DNA of 64,000 nucleotides from CAYRGC01 sp964601225 (GTDB lineage: Bacteria; Patescibacteriota; Gracilibacteria; Peribacterales; Peribacteraceae). This document shows, piece after piece, positions 56,831 to 64,000 of the stretch; the first letter of the stretch is position 1, and every line of letters begins with the position of its first letter. The stretch lies in the NCBI GenBank assembly GCA_964601225.1, contig CAZRMM010000001.1, positions 248,001 to 312,000 of the forward strand, read 5' to 3'. The notes below the pieces were generated by a model, which did not search any database, was not told the DNA's origin, and saw nothing but the letters and a program-made list of their open reading frames with translations. Position numbers and translations under genes: made by a program.

Positions 56831-58255
56831 ATGCCAAGACTCGCAGATCAGAACAAGGATTTTCCCCAGTGGTACCTCGACGTCATCGCCCAGGCAGACC
56901 TGGCAGACTATGCGGACGTAAAGGGCTGCATCATCTTTAAGCCCTACGGATACGCGCTCTGGGAGCGGATCCAGCGCGACCTCGACGCACGCATCAAGAA
57001 ACTGGGCGTGGAGAACGTGTATTTCCCCCTCTTCATCCCGGAATCGAACCTGGCCAAGGAAAAGGAGCACGTGGAGGGTTTCGCACCGGAGTGCGCCGTC
57101 GTGACGCACGGCGGCGGCAAAGAACTGACGGAAAAACTCTACGTCCGCCCCACGAGCGAAACGATCATGTATCCGACCTTCGGAAAATGGATCCAGAGCT
57201 ACCGCGATCTGCCGCTGAAAGTGAACCAGTGGGCGAACGTCGTCCGCTGGGAAATGCGCACGCGCCCGTTCCTCCGTACCCTTGAATTCCTGTGGCAAGA
57301 AGGACATACGGCCCACGCCACCAAAGAGGACGCCGATTCGATGGTACATGCCGCACTCCAAATGTACGTGGATTTCGACAGGGACTTTCTCGCGCTTCCC
57401 GTTATGCGAGGAAAAAAACCCGACCACGAGAAGTTTGCAGGCGCATTCTACACGCTCACGACCGAGGCCATCGCCAAGGACGGCAAAGCCATCCAGGCGG
57501 GCACGTCGCATAACCTCGGCCAAGGCTTCTCGGAAGCCTATGACGTTGCCTTCCTCAGCGAGGCCGGCAAGCGCGAACGACCATGGATCACGAGCTGGGG
57601 CCTCTCGACCCGCATCATCGGCACCGTCATCGTGGTGCACGGCGACGAGAAGGGCCTGCGTCTGCCGCCGAAGCTGGCGCCCATCCAAGTCGTGATCGTC
57701 CCGATCTACAAGACCGATGACGAACGCCAGAAAGTTCTCTCCGTGTGCGATGAGCTGAAGAGCAGGCTCCCCAACATCCGCGTAAAGATCGACGACCGTG
57801 AAGGGAAGTCGCCGGGCTTCAAGTTCAACGAGTGGGAGGTGAAGGGCGTGCCGCTCCGCATCGAGATCGGACCGAAGGACCTGGAAAAGAATCAGGTAAT
57901 GCTCGCTCGTCGCGACACGTCCGCCAAGGAACCCCTCCCCCTTTCGGCATGTACGGAAGAATCGATGGGTAAGTTGCTCGAGAACATCCATGCGACGCTC
58001 TACCGCCAGGCACAGGAATACATGGAAAAGAAGACGATCACCGTGAGCACGATGGCCGAACTCGAGAAGCACATGGAAGAAGGCGGCTGCGCCTGGGCAC
58101 CGTGGGACGGCACCCGCGAGACGGCTGAAGCCATCAAAGAGAAGACCAAGGCGACGATCCGTCTGCTTCCGGAAGATGGGAAGCTGCCGCACGGCAAGGA
58201 CGTCTATTCGGGCAAGCCGTCCGTCGCTATGGCGCTCTACGCGAAGGCCTATTGA
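56831..58255 (+). CDS. proS: Prolyl-tRNA synthetase, archaeal/eukaryal-like (type 3)
   Basis: 474 aa class II synthetase. Motif 2 region VNQWANVVRWEMRTRPFLRT, then EFLWQEGHTAH; QAGTSHNLGQGFSEAYDV and WGLSTRIIGTVIVVHGDEKG are motif 3. The short form without the bacterial editing insertion and with a C-terminal extension (~390-474, CAWAPWDGTRETAEAIKEKT) is the type found in archaea, eukaryotes and some bacteria. TACACT ends six bases before ATG. Confidence 0.96.
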   Translation: MPRLADQNKDFPQWYLDVIAQADLADYADVKGCIIFKPYGYALWERIQRDLDARIKKLGVENVYFPLFIPESNLAKEKEHVEGFAPECAVVTHGGGKELTEKLYVRPTSETIMYPTFGKWIQSYRDLPLKVNQWANVVRWEMRTRPFLRTLEFLWQEGHTAHATKEDADSMVHAALQMYVDFDRDFLALPVMRGKKPDHEKFAGAFYTLTTEAIAKDGKAIQAGTSHNLGQGFSEAYDVAFLSEAGKRERPWITSWGLSTRIIGTVIVVHGDEKGLRLPPKLAPIQVVIVPIYKTDDERQKVLSVCDELKSRLPNIRVKIDDREGKSPGFKFNEWEVKGVPLRIEIGPKDLEKNQVMLARRDTSAKEPLPLSACTEESMGKLLENIHATLYRQAQEYMEKKTITVSTMAELEKHMEEGGCAWAPWDGTRETAEAIKEKTKATIRLLPEDGKLPHGKDVYSGKPSVAMALYAKAY

Positions 58256-58332
58256 TCCGCGGAAGAAAACCCTCCGGCTCCCAGCGACAAGCTCTTGAGC
58301 GCCAGCGAAAGGCTTGGCGCGCAGTCCTTTAG

Positions 58333-58378
58333 GGGTTTCCTCTCGCGGACTCTCCTTCCGGCAGGGTGGCGCTCCAGG
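58333..58378 (-). repeat. Dispersed 47-bp repeat, copy B
   Basis: Reverse complement of copy A at 3724-3770 (39 of 47 positions). It lies in the 275-nt gap after proS. The rest of the gap has further GC-rich fold-backs and GAAAAGAGG/CCTCTTTTC pairing near 58425-58465, but no convincing coding frame. Confidence 0.6.
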
Positions 58379-58530
58379 TCGGCGGAGCCGAGCGGAGGAG
58401 CGGTTGGCGGCGGTGCGCTTCTTTTCCCTCTTTTCTTGTCTGCCCGACAAAGAAAAGAGGAGATACGGGGATACGCCCGTGCAAAATCAAGGATTACAGA
58501 CAATGCAGCTCTTCAAGGATAGGTATCTGC

Positions 58531-59103
58531 TCACGGCCCCGGCGTCTCTTCGATCTCGCGCCGGTGAAACGCCACGATCGCATCGCTGATCACCGACGCC
58601 ACGTGATCCGCGTGCGGCACGTAAGGCAAGCGCACGTGCTCACCCGTACCTTCCTTCAGATCAAAAATAAGCCGCCCGAAACGAAAGATGTTCCCCCACT
58701 GCGTCTCGCCGCTGACGCTTGCGAGGTTCTCGAGGGTCATCTGTCTGATTTTTCTGCGGAAAACCGTGTTCTGATCGATGATCGCGACTTCTTCCGTGGT
58801 CACAATCACTGCATCCTGTGTCCAATCAATGAGCGTATTGAGAAAGGGCCACAGTCCAAAGACAAGCCAGAGCAAGAGTACGATCCAGGGTGTCGAGGGG
58901 GGAAGCTGAATCGCCCCGTACCATTGCACCGCGACGGCGGCGAGCGCGGAGACCACGACGAACCGAAGGACGCCGGGCAGGAAACGAATCCAATGAAAAC
59001 GAGTATCGAGCAGAATCTGCTCGTTGGGTGCAAGAAGCTGATCAAGAAGCTTCTGTCGATTCGTCTCTAGGGCAAAAATGCGCATATCAACGGGAGTGGT
59101 CAT
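58531..59103 (-). CDS. Membrane protein with bacterial PH domain (YdbS-like)
   Basis: 190 aa from ATG 59103. Two membrane helices (FLPGVLRFVVVSALAAVAVQ; TPWIVLLLWLVFGLWPFLNT), then a PH-like domain (DAVIVTTEEVAIIDQNTVFR; IRQMTLENLASVSGETQWGN). Such bPH2 proteins are common and poorly understood. Overlaps the 3' end of the DUF1003 gene by 17 nt, so they form an operon. Confidence 0.75.
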   Translation of the reverse strand: MTTPVDMRIFALETNRQKLLDQLLAPNEQILLDTRFHWIRFLPGVLRFVVVSALAAVAVQWYGAIQLPPSTPWIVLLLWLVFGLWPFLNTLIDWTQDAVIVTTEEVAIIDQNTVFRRKIRQMTLENLASVSGETQWGNIFRFGRLIFDLKEGTGEHVRLPYVPHADHVASVISDAIVAFHRREIEETPGP

Positions 59104-59671
59104 GAAGACGACGCTTTTCTTCGCTTGAAAGCTGCATTTTCCATTTTTCCATCTCCTTGAGCACCTGTTCGGGCTGAACTTCCTTCTCAAGCTCCTCCAA
59201 TTCGGGATCCTTGCCTTCACGGAGGCCCATCTTGTCGGCCATCGTGTCGACGATACGCAAGATTTTTGTAATCTCGTATTCGGCCAGAAGGTTTACCTGC
59301 AGGTCGAGATCTGCGCGCTGCTCGCCGAGTTCCCCGAGGTGGTTTTGACTGATAAGGACGAATGTCGAGAGGAAGATCGCCTCAAGCGAGACGATCATCG
59401 TCAGGAGACCGAAAGGAAACGGATCGAAGGGCGCGAGACCGAACCAGCCGAGATTCCACGCGATCCACGCGCCGAACCACACGACGTGGAGATATGCGAA
59501 GATCGGATTGCCGCAAGCGCCTGCGACAAAATCCGCGAACCGCGTCTGGACGCTTCGTTTGGCTTCCATCTGGCGACGAACTTCGAGAAGCGTCGTGATG
59601 TTGCGCTCGAGCACCTTGGCCAAGTGAGGGCTCACGTGGGAACGTCGCTGTTTCTTCTCCGGCATGGCCAT
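59087..59671 (-). CDS. DUF1003 membrane protein
   Basis: 194 aa from ATG 59671, with AGGAG close upstream (ATG 59665 and 59674 also possible). Two helices: FAYLHVVWFGAWIAWNLG and FPFGLLTMIVSLEAIFLSTF, then ISQNHLGELGEQRADLDLQV, then NLLAEYEI. These match DUF1003 (W-x-x-N, P-F, QNR...D..NL..E). C-terminal helices are charged. Function unknown. Confidence 0.88.
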   Translation of the reverse strand: MAMPEKKQRRSHVSPHLAKVLERNITTLLEVRRQMEAKRSVQTRFADFVAGACGNPIFAYLHVVWFGAWIAWNLGWFGLAPFDPFPFGLLTMIVSLEAIFLSTFVLISQNHLGELGEQRADLDLQVNLLAEYEITKILRIVDTMADKMGLREGKDPELEELEKEVQPEQVLKEMEKWKMQLSSEEKRRLHDHSR

Positions 59672-59705
59672 CATTCTCCTGCGACGAGACCGCGGACGCA
59701 ATGCC

Positions 59706-60635
59706 TCACCCGCGGCGCATGTCGAGAGCCTGCGACGCCTTTTTCTTGCCCTGAGCATCCGTGACGACGATTCGCCACTCGACATTCACCTTCACCGCGG
59801 GGCGCGTGTCGGATTTGATGGAAAGCGCGAGCATATCCTCAGCATCGACCCGCAACGGCTCAAGAACGGGCAAATAGATCTGTTGCCAATGCGTCGCGGG
59901 AGCCGTTGGCGACGTGGAGAGCGTAACCCCTTGCACGAGTTCCGCCTCCCAGAAGAGACAGAAACCGTAGACCGTAACGGGTGAAGCCAGCCTCCATGAG
60001 ACGTCACGGCCGCGTACGCTGTCGTTTTTCCGAGTAAAATCGACGGAATCCCATTCTTTCGCCGCATCCGCGCCACGCAACAGATCCGACGGCCCGATCT
60101 CGCGTACGTACACGTTCTGAAGCGTCTTCTTTTCGGCCGCTGCGAAAACAAGACCGTGGTCCACAGTCGGCCAGACGTTCAAGTCCTTCCATAGACGGTC
60201 CGAAACGATCGGCACGACGTATTGCCGGAGTGAGCGCGGGATCATCGTGCCGCCGGGCGCGAGGAACCGTTCCAGGGCATCGTTCATCGTCTCGAGCATC
60301 CCTTCTTCGAGCGCGTAGTTGCCGAGCGTCTCGGAGACGACGACGTCGGCCTTGCGGGGACGGCGGACGTCCATCGAATGCCCCGCGACGAAGCGGCAGT
60401 TCGCGATGCCGTTCTCCTTCGCGAGAACCTTACTGAGTGCAAGGATATCGGGATTCATCTCATAGAGATCGCACTCTTTGGCGCCAAGTCTGCTCGCGAC
60501 GAAGCTCAGGAACCCCGTCCCCGAACCGATGTCGGCCACCATAGTCTTGCCAGGCTCGATGACGGATTTGAGAGCCTTCGCGAAGGCGTCGTTGCGGACG
60601 CGGTCGCCCATGAGGAGTCGCTGGAATTCGATCAC
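59706..60635 (-). CDS. Protein-arginine-methyltransferase-like SAM enzyme
   Basis: 309 aa from GTG 60635; TACAAT ends six bases before it, and the longer frame upstream runs through the divergent cys leader. SAM site VADIGSGTGFLSFVASRLGA, acidic motif CDLYEMNPDILALS, PRMT double-E-like loop SETLGNYALEEGMLETM, then RFLAPGGTMIP and THWQQIYLP as in the PRMT beta barrel. Resembles PRMT/class I enzymes acting on proteins; bacterial substrate unknown. Confidence 0.8.
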   Translation of the reverse strand: MIEFQRLLMGDRVRNDAFAKALKSVIEPGKTMVADIGSGTGFLSFVASRLGAKECDLYEMNPDILALSKVLAKENGIANCRFVAGHSMDVRRPRKADVVVSETLGNYALEEGMLETMNDALERFLAPGGTMIPRSLRQYVVPIVSDRLWKDLNVWPTVDHGLVFAAAEKKTLQNVYVREIGPSDLLRGADAAKEWDSVDFTRKNDSVRGRDVSWRLASPVTVYGFCLFWEAELVQGVTLSTSPTAPATHWQQIYLPVLEPLRVDAEDMLALSIKSDTRPAVKVNVEWRIVVTDAQGKKKASQALDMRRG

Positions 60636-60642
60636 GGAAGCA

Positions 60643-60784
60643 TTGTAGCGGACGCGGAGCAGGAATATCCTGCAAACGTGTTCGTCACCCGCACGCTTTG
60701 CTGTCGACCCTGTAGCCCGCCGCGCGGCTGGTGAGATCGTCGTGCCTGGAAGGCAGTCGAGCACCCCGCGTGGGTGTTTTTTTG
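60643..60784 (+). promoter_or_regulatory. Promoter and Cys attenuator of cysE
   Basis: TTGTAG (60643-60648), 17-nt spacer, TATCCT (60666-60671), leader GTG six bases on. Alternative stems: CACCCGC (60686-60692) or CACC-CCGCG (60762-60770) can pair with CGCGG-CT-GGTG (60723-60733); CACCC (60762-60766) with GGGTG (60772-60776) plus seven T is the terminator. It ends 18 nt before cysE. The -35 overlaps the -10 of the divergent methyltransferase gene, so the two promoters are back to back. Confidence 0.8.
60678..60734 (+). CDS. Cys-codon leader peptide of cysE
   Basis: 18 aa: MFVTRTLCCRPCSPPRGW (GTG start). Three Cys codons in five positions (TGC TGT ... TGT) lie in the centre. It precedes serine acetyltransferase, the committed step to cysteine, so leader composition and target pathway agree. 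No Shine-Dalgarno; start codon six bases after the -10. Confidence 0.7.
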   Translation: MFVTRTLCCRPCSPPRGW

Positions 60785-60801
60785 TTTCATCCCCCCTCCC
60801 C

Positions 60802-61569
60802 ATGACCCCCTCTCTCCACAGACCGCCCTCGCTCACGGAGATCGCGACGCTTACCGACGATCTGCGCGACAGCGTGCAACACGGAATCGGCGTCGACCGC
60901 TCAAAATTTCAAAGAGCGATACTGGCATGCTTTTTGTCGACGAATGAAGTTCCCGACGATCAAAAAATACTTCACATAACAAACGATTTTTTCGATGGGC
61001 TTTCCTTAGCTAAAAAACTCATCGACGGAGACATTCAAGCCGCTCTTCGTAACGATCCCGCAGCTCGTTCGGATGCGGAAGTAATTGCTTATTATCCGGG
61101 TCTTCGAGCCGTGGTGGCACACCGAATCGCCTCTGCACTGCACCGACGAGGCGTTCCCCTGCTGCCCCGCGGCATGGCGGAAGTCGCACACCGCGAGACG
61201 GGAATCGACATTCATCCTGGTGCCACCATCGGCGAAGAATTTTTCATCGACCACGGCACGGGCGTGGTGATCGGGGAAACCTCATCGATCGGCAATCGCG
61301 TCACCCTTTATCAAGGGGTCACGCTCGGCGCGCTCTCTTTCCGCTATGACGAGGACGGTAAAGTACGACGAGAGGAAAAACGCCATCCGACCGTTGAGGA
61401 TGACGTTGTCATTTATGCCAATGCGACAATTCTTGGCGGCAAAACCGTCATCGGACGAGGATCGGTCATCGGCGGGAGCGTCTGGCTTCGGGAGAGCGTT
61501 CCTCCGGGGTCAATCGTTACCCTTGAGCCGCCCGCTATTCGCTTGCGAACACGTACGGAAAAGCTGTGA
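60802..61569 (+). CDS. cysE: Serine O-acetyltransferase
   Basis: 255 aa from ATG 60802, the first start after the attenuator. N-terminal helical domain, then the left-handed beta-helix hexapeptide domain: GIDIHPGATIGEEFFIDHGT, GVVIGETSSIGNRVTLYQGV and KRHPTVEDDVVIYANATILG. Catalytic His in IDHGTG. Makes O-acetylserine for cysteine synthesis. Length and PVGR-like start of the helix domain fit the plant/bacterial CysE family. Confidence 0.95.
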   Translation: MTPSLHRPPSLTEIATLTDDLRDSVQHGIGVDRSKFQRAILACFLSTNEVPDDQKILHITNDFFDGLSLAKKLIDGDIQAALRNDPAARSDAEVIAYYPGLRAVVAHRIASALHRRGVPLLPRGMAEVAHRETGIDIHPGATIGEEFFIDHGTGVVIGETSSIGNRVTLYQGVTLGALSFRYDEDGKVRREEKRHPTVEDDVVIYANATILGGKTVIGRGSVIGGSVWLRESVPPGSIVTLEPPAIRLRTRTEKL

Positions 61570-61627
61570 TCTTTTTGCACATTGAGTAAACCCACGGTTA
61601 TCGTACCTCTCCTTCCACCCCCCGTTC

Positions 61628-62266
61628 ATGACCGCCTCTTCCCTTATCGACGCCATGCAGTGGCGCCATGCCGCAAAGAGCTTCGACGCTTCGAAGAAAG
61701 TTCCGGAGAGCGACATTGAGGAACTTCTTGAGATCCTGCGTTTGTCGGCGTCCTCATACGGCATGCAAGCATGGAAATTCGTCGTCGTCACGGACCAGGC
61801 GATCAAGGACAGGCTTGCAAAAGCCGCTCATGATCAGCGTCAGGTGAAGGAATGCAGCCATCTCATCGTACTGGCGAGCTTCCGCACCATCGACGTGGCG
61901 TACGTGGATTCCTATGTTCGATCCATTGCAAAAGAGCGCGGAGTATCCGCAGAGAGCCTCAAAGGATTTCACGATATGATGACGGGAAAGATAACGAGCA
62001 CGCCGGAAGATGAACTGCGATTTTGGATGGAAAAACAGACGTATATCGCTCTCGGAACACTTCTAACCGCCGCGGCAGTCAAACGTATCGATGCCTGCCC
62101 CATGGAGGGATTCGATCGACGCGCGGTCAATGAAATCCTCGACTTGGAAGCGGAGAATTTGAATGCGATCACGATGTGCCCTCTGGGCTTCCGCGGCAGC
62201 GCCGATTATCTCGCGACGATGAAAAAGGTTCGTTGGCCGAAGGAGACGGTGATCCTTCGGAAATAA
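61628..62266 (+). CDS. NAD(P)H-dependent nitroreductase-family oxidoreductase
   Basis: 212 aa FMN enzyme. AMQWRHAAKSFDASKKVPES, then LRLSASSYGMQAWKFVVVTD and EKQTYIALGTLLTAAAVKRI, then PMEGFDR. This is the NfsB/dihydropteridine reductase-like subfamily. Reduces quinones or nitro compounds with NAD(P)H; native substrate unknown. Confidence 0.9.
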   Translation: MTASSLIDAMQWRHAAKSFDASKKVPESDIEELLEILRLSASSYGMQAWKFVVVTDQAIKDRLAKAAHDQRQVKECSHLIVLASFRTIDVAYVDSYVRSIAKERGVSAESLKGFHDMMTGKITSTPEDELRFWMEKQTYIALGTLLTAAAVKRIDACPMEGFDRRAVNEILDLEAENLNAITMCPLGFRGSADYLATMKKVRWPKETVILRK

Positions 62267-62282
62267 GGCGTACCATGATGAA

Positions 62283-63026
62283 ATGAAAACGACCGTTCGC
62301 ACGAAGGCCGCGCGAATCAAGACGGCGCTGCGCGACGTCGCGGACAAGGAAAAGGCGGCATTCTTCCCTCGTTTCTTTAAGACAGGGCCCGGCCAGTACG
62401 GCGAAGGCGACCGATTCCTCGGCGTGACCGTGCCTGAGATGCGTCTTGTGGCGAAGCGTCACGCCGACCTGCCGCTTCCCGGCATCGAGGAACTCCTCGA
62501 AAGCCCCTGGCACGAGGAGCGCCTTACGGGACTTCTGATTCTGGTCGATCGCTTCGAAAAGGGAGGCCGACCATGCAAGAAAGAGGCCGTTGATTTTTAT
62601 CTGGCCCGCACCGCTCGCATCAACAACTGGGATCTCGTCGACGCAACGGCATACCATATTCTTGGCGCATGGCTTGTGGAGGCGGGAAAAGGGATTTCCC
62701 TGCTCCGCCGCCTGGCAAGATCGCATTCCCTGTGGGAACAACGGATCGCCATCGTCGCCACCCTCGCCTACATTCGAGCGGGAAACCTTGAACCCACGAT
62801 CGAGATCGCCGCAATACTCCTCGACCATCGTCACGACCTTCTCCAGAAAGCGACGGGGTGGATGCTTCGGGAAATGGGCAAAAAAGATGCACAAACGCTC
62901 CGATGGTTTTTAGGGCAGAATGCGGAGAAGATGCCCCGAACCATGCTCCGGTATGCGATTGAGCGGCTGCCGAAAACAGAGAGAAAGCGCTGGCTTCTGC
63001 GAAAAAACTACGGACAGTGCGGGTAA
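62283..63026 (+). CDS. DNA alkylation repair protein, AlkD-like
   Basis: 247 aa HEAT-like repeat protein. GDRFLGVTVPEMRLVAKRHA, then HEERLTGLLILVDRF, INNWDLVDATAYHILG (family NNWDLVD) and SLWEQRIAIVATLAYIR (LWERRIAI) and DLLQKATGWMLREMGKKD. AlkD removes bulky cationic base lesions without flipping. TACCAT ends six bases before ATG, which is close behind the nitroreductase stop. Confidence 0.95.
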   Translation: MKTTVRTKAARIKTALRDVADKEKAAFFPRFFKTGPGQYGEGDRFLGVTVPEMRLVAKRHADLPLPGIEELLESPWHEERLTGLLILVDRFEKGGRPCKKEAVDFYLARTARINNWDLVDATAYHILGAWLVEAGKGISLLRRLARSHSLWEQRIAIVATLAYIRAGNLEPTIEIAAILLDHRHDLLQKATGWMLREMGKKDAQTLRWFLGQNAEKMPRTMLRYAIERLPKTERKRWLLRKNYGQCG

Positions 63027-63092
63027 AATTTCTTGCAAAGAAATGGAGATTTTCGCTATCCGAAAAGGATTTTTAAGGGTATCGTATCCCGG

Positions 63093-64000
63093 ATGAATTC
63101 CCCCGCGTCCTCGTCGGCCCCCGGTGCAAACTTTGAATCTCTCGGAATCGCCCCCGTGTTTCTCGGCATCCTCGAGCGCCGCGGTATTGCGAATGCCACG
63201 CCGATCCAGCACCAAGCCATTCCTTCCGCCCTGCAGGGAAAGGACATTATCGGCATTGCCCAGACGGGAACGGGGAAAACATGGGCCTTTGGGCTTCCGA
63301 TGCTCCAGCGTCTCAGCAACGAAAAGGGACGGGCGCTGATCCTGGTGCCCACCCGCGAGCTTGCCGAGCAGGTGGACGAATCGCTCATGACCTTCGCGCC
63401 CGCCGTCGGCATCCGCACCGCCGTGTTCATCGGCGGCGCATCGTTCGAGCGACAGCGCGAAATGCTGAAGCGCGACCCTCGTATCCTCATCGCGACCCCG
63501 GGCCGTCTCAACGACCACCTGGAGCGCGGAACCGTGACCCTTCGCCACGTGAATATCCTCGTCCTCGACGAGGCCGACCAAATGCTCGACATGGGATTCA
63601 AGCCTCAGATCGATCGCATCATCGCTCACGTACCCAAGGAACGACAGACACTGCTTTTTTCCGCGACCATGCCGCATGAGATCGTCAAATTGGCGACAAC
63701 GACCATGCGTCTGCCCCTCCGTATCGAGGTGGCGCCGCAAGGCACCGCCGCCGAGAAGGTAGAGCAGGAACTCTTCGTCGTGAGAAAAGAGGAAAAGATG
63801 CGTCTTCTGGAGAGCCTGCTTGAGAAACATACGGGAACGATGCTCGTTTTTTCGCGCACGAAGCATGGTGCGAAGAAAATTACCCGTGCCATACGCGCCA
63901 TGGGGCACAGTGCCGCCGAAATCCATGCCAACCGCACGCTGAATCAGCGTCGCGAGGCGCTCGACGGATTTAAAACGGGAAAGTACCGCATTCTCGTCGC
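63093..64000 (+). CDS. DEAD-box RNA helicase (partial, runs off the window)
   Basis: 302 codons visible from ATG 63093. Q motif (FESLGIAPVFLGILERRGI, TPIQHQAIP), motif I AQTGTGKT, Ia PTRELAEQ, Ib TPGRL, II DEAD, III SAT, then the start of the second RecA domain (MLVFSRTKHGAKKITRAI). RhlE/CsdA-like. Unwinds RNA in ribosome assembly or decay; may work with PNPase. The C-terminus is not in the window. Confidence 0.95.
   Translation, partial: MNSPASSSAPGANFESLGIAPVFLGILERRGIANATPIQHQAIPSALQGKDIIGIAQTGTGKTWAFGLPMLQRLSNEKGRALILVPTRELAEQVDESLMTFAPAVGIRTAVFIGGASFERQREMLKRDPRILIATPGRLNDHLERGTVTLRHVNILVLDEADQMLDMGFKPQIDRIIAHVPKERQTLLFSATMPHEIVKLATTTMRLPLRIEVAPQGTAAEKVEQELFVVRKEEKMRLLESLLEKHTGTMLVFSRTKHGAKKITRAIRAMGHSAAEIHANRTLNQRREALDGFKTGKYRILV

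Overview
Organism and style. The window is about 64 kb of GC-rich, densely packed bacterial DNA with short intergenic gaps and many small proteins of no recognisable family. The mix of genes (a type 3/archaeal-like ProRS, K+-independent H+-pyrophosphatase, ComEC without its hydrolase domain, PyrD/PyrK, S23-type four-helix-bundle proteins, SLH plus cupredoxin surface protein) fits a member of the Candidate Phyla Radiation (Patescibacteria), perhaps the Peribacteria/Peregrinibacteria group. That placement is inference; there is no rRNA gene here to test it. The only RNA gene I can support is tRNA-Glu(UUC).

Layout. 0-9 kb: tail of a Y-family polymerase, ValRS, small membrane proteins, an FmdB zinc ribbon, PNPase. 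9-12 kb: amino-acid racemase operon behind a possible attenuator, TrpR-like regulator, a frameshifted gene, rpsO. 12-18 kb: rmuC, a UvrD/PcrA helicase and hypotheticals, including two loci with attenuator-like leaders. 18-24 kb: aromatic amino acid block (two prephenate-dehydratase-like proteins, one fused to TyrA; an aminotransferase; a LysE-type exporter). 24-35 kb: rsmA, comEC, hppA, uvrC with an internal GNAT domain, a LOG-domain fusion. 35-42 kb: pyrG, pyrD, pyrK, a membrane glycosyltransferase-like protein and two four-helix-bundle cassettes. 42-51 kb: tRNA, a Gly/Cys-rich peptide gene, MGMT, surface proteins, RlmI, UppP, GT2, L25, HPF. 51-56 kb: three uncharacterised genes, PAP2-like protein, a third four-helix cassette, VIT transporter. 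56-64 kb: ProRS, DUF1003 and PH-domain proteins, PRMT-like methyltransferase, CysE, nitroreductase, AlkD, DEAD-box helicase (cut by the window end).

Themes. (1) Ribosome-mediated attenuation: short ORFs rich in Phe/Tyr, Cys, Val/Leu/Ile, Ile/Ala/Arg or containing Trp are followed by hairpin plus T-tract just before a gene; the Phe/Tyr and Cys cases sit in front of matching pathway genes. (2) Start codons very often lie 6-9 nt after a -10 hexamer, so many mRNAs, including leader peptides, look leaderless; clear Shine-Dalgarno sites are rare. (3) Three S23-like four-helix-bundle genes each lie between inverted repeats of different sequence, and similar gene-less short-unit inverted repeats occur elsewhere. 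(4) Two dispersed repeat families (a REP-like motif and a 47-bp element) are present. (5) Several enzymes have unusual architecture or active sites: UvrC-GNAT, TyrA-PDT with an altered TRF motif, PyrD with Thr in place of the catalytic Cys.
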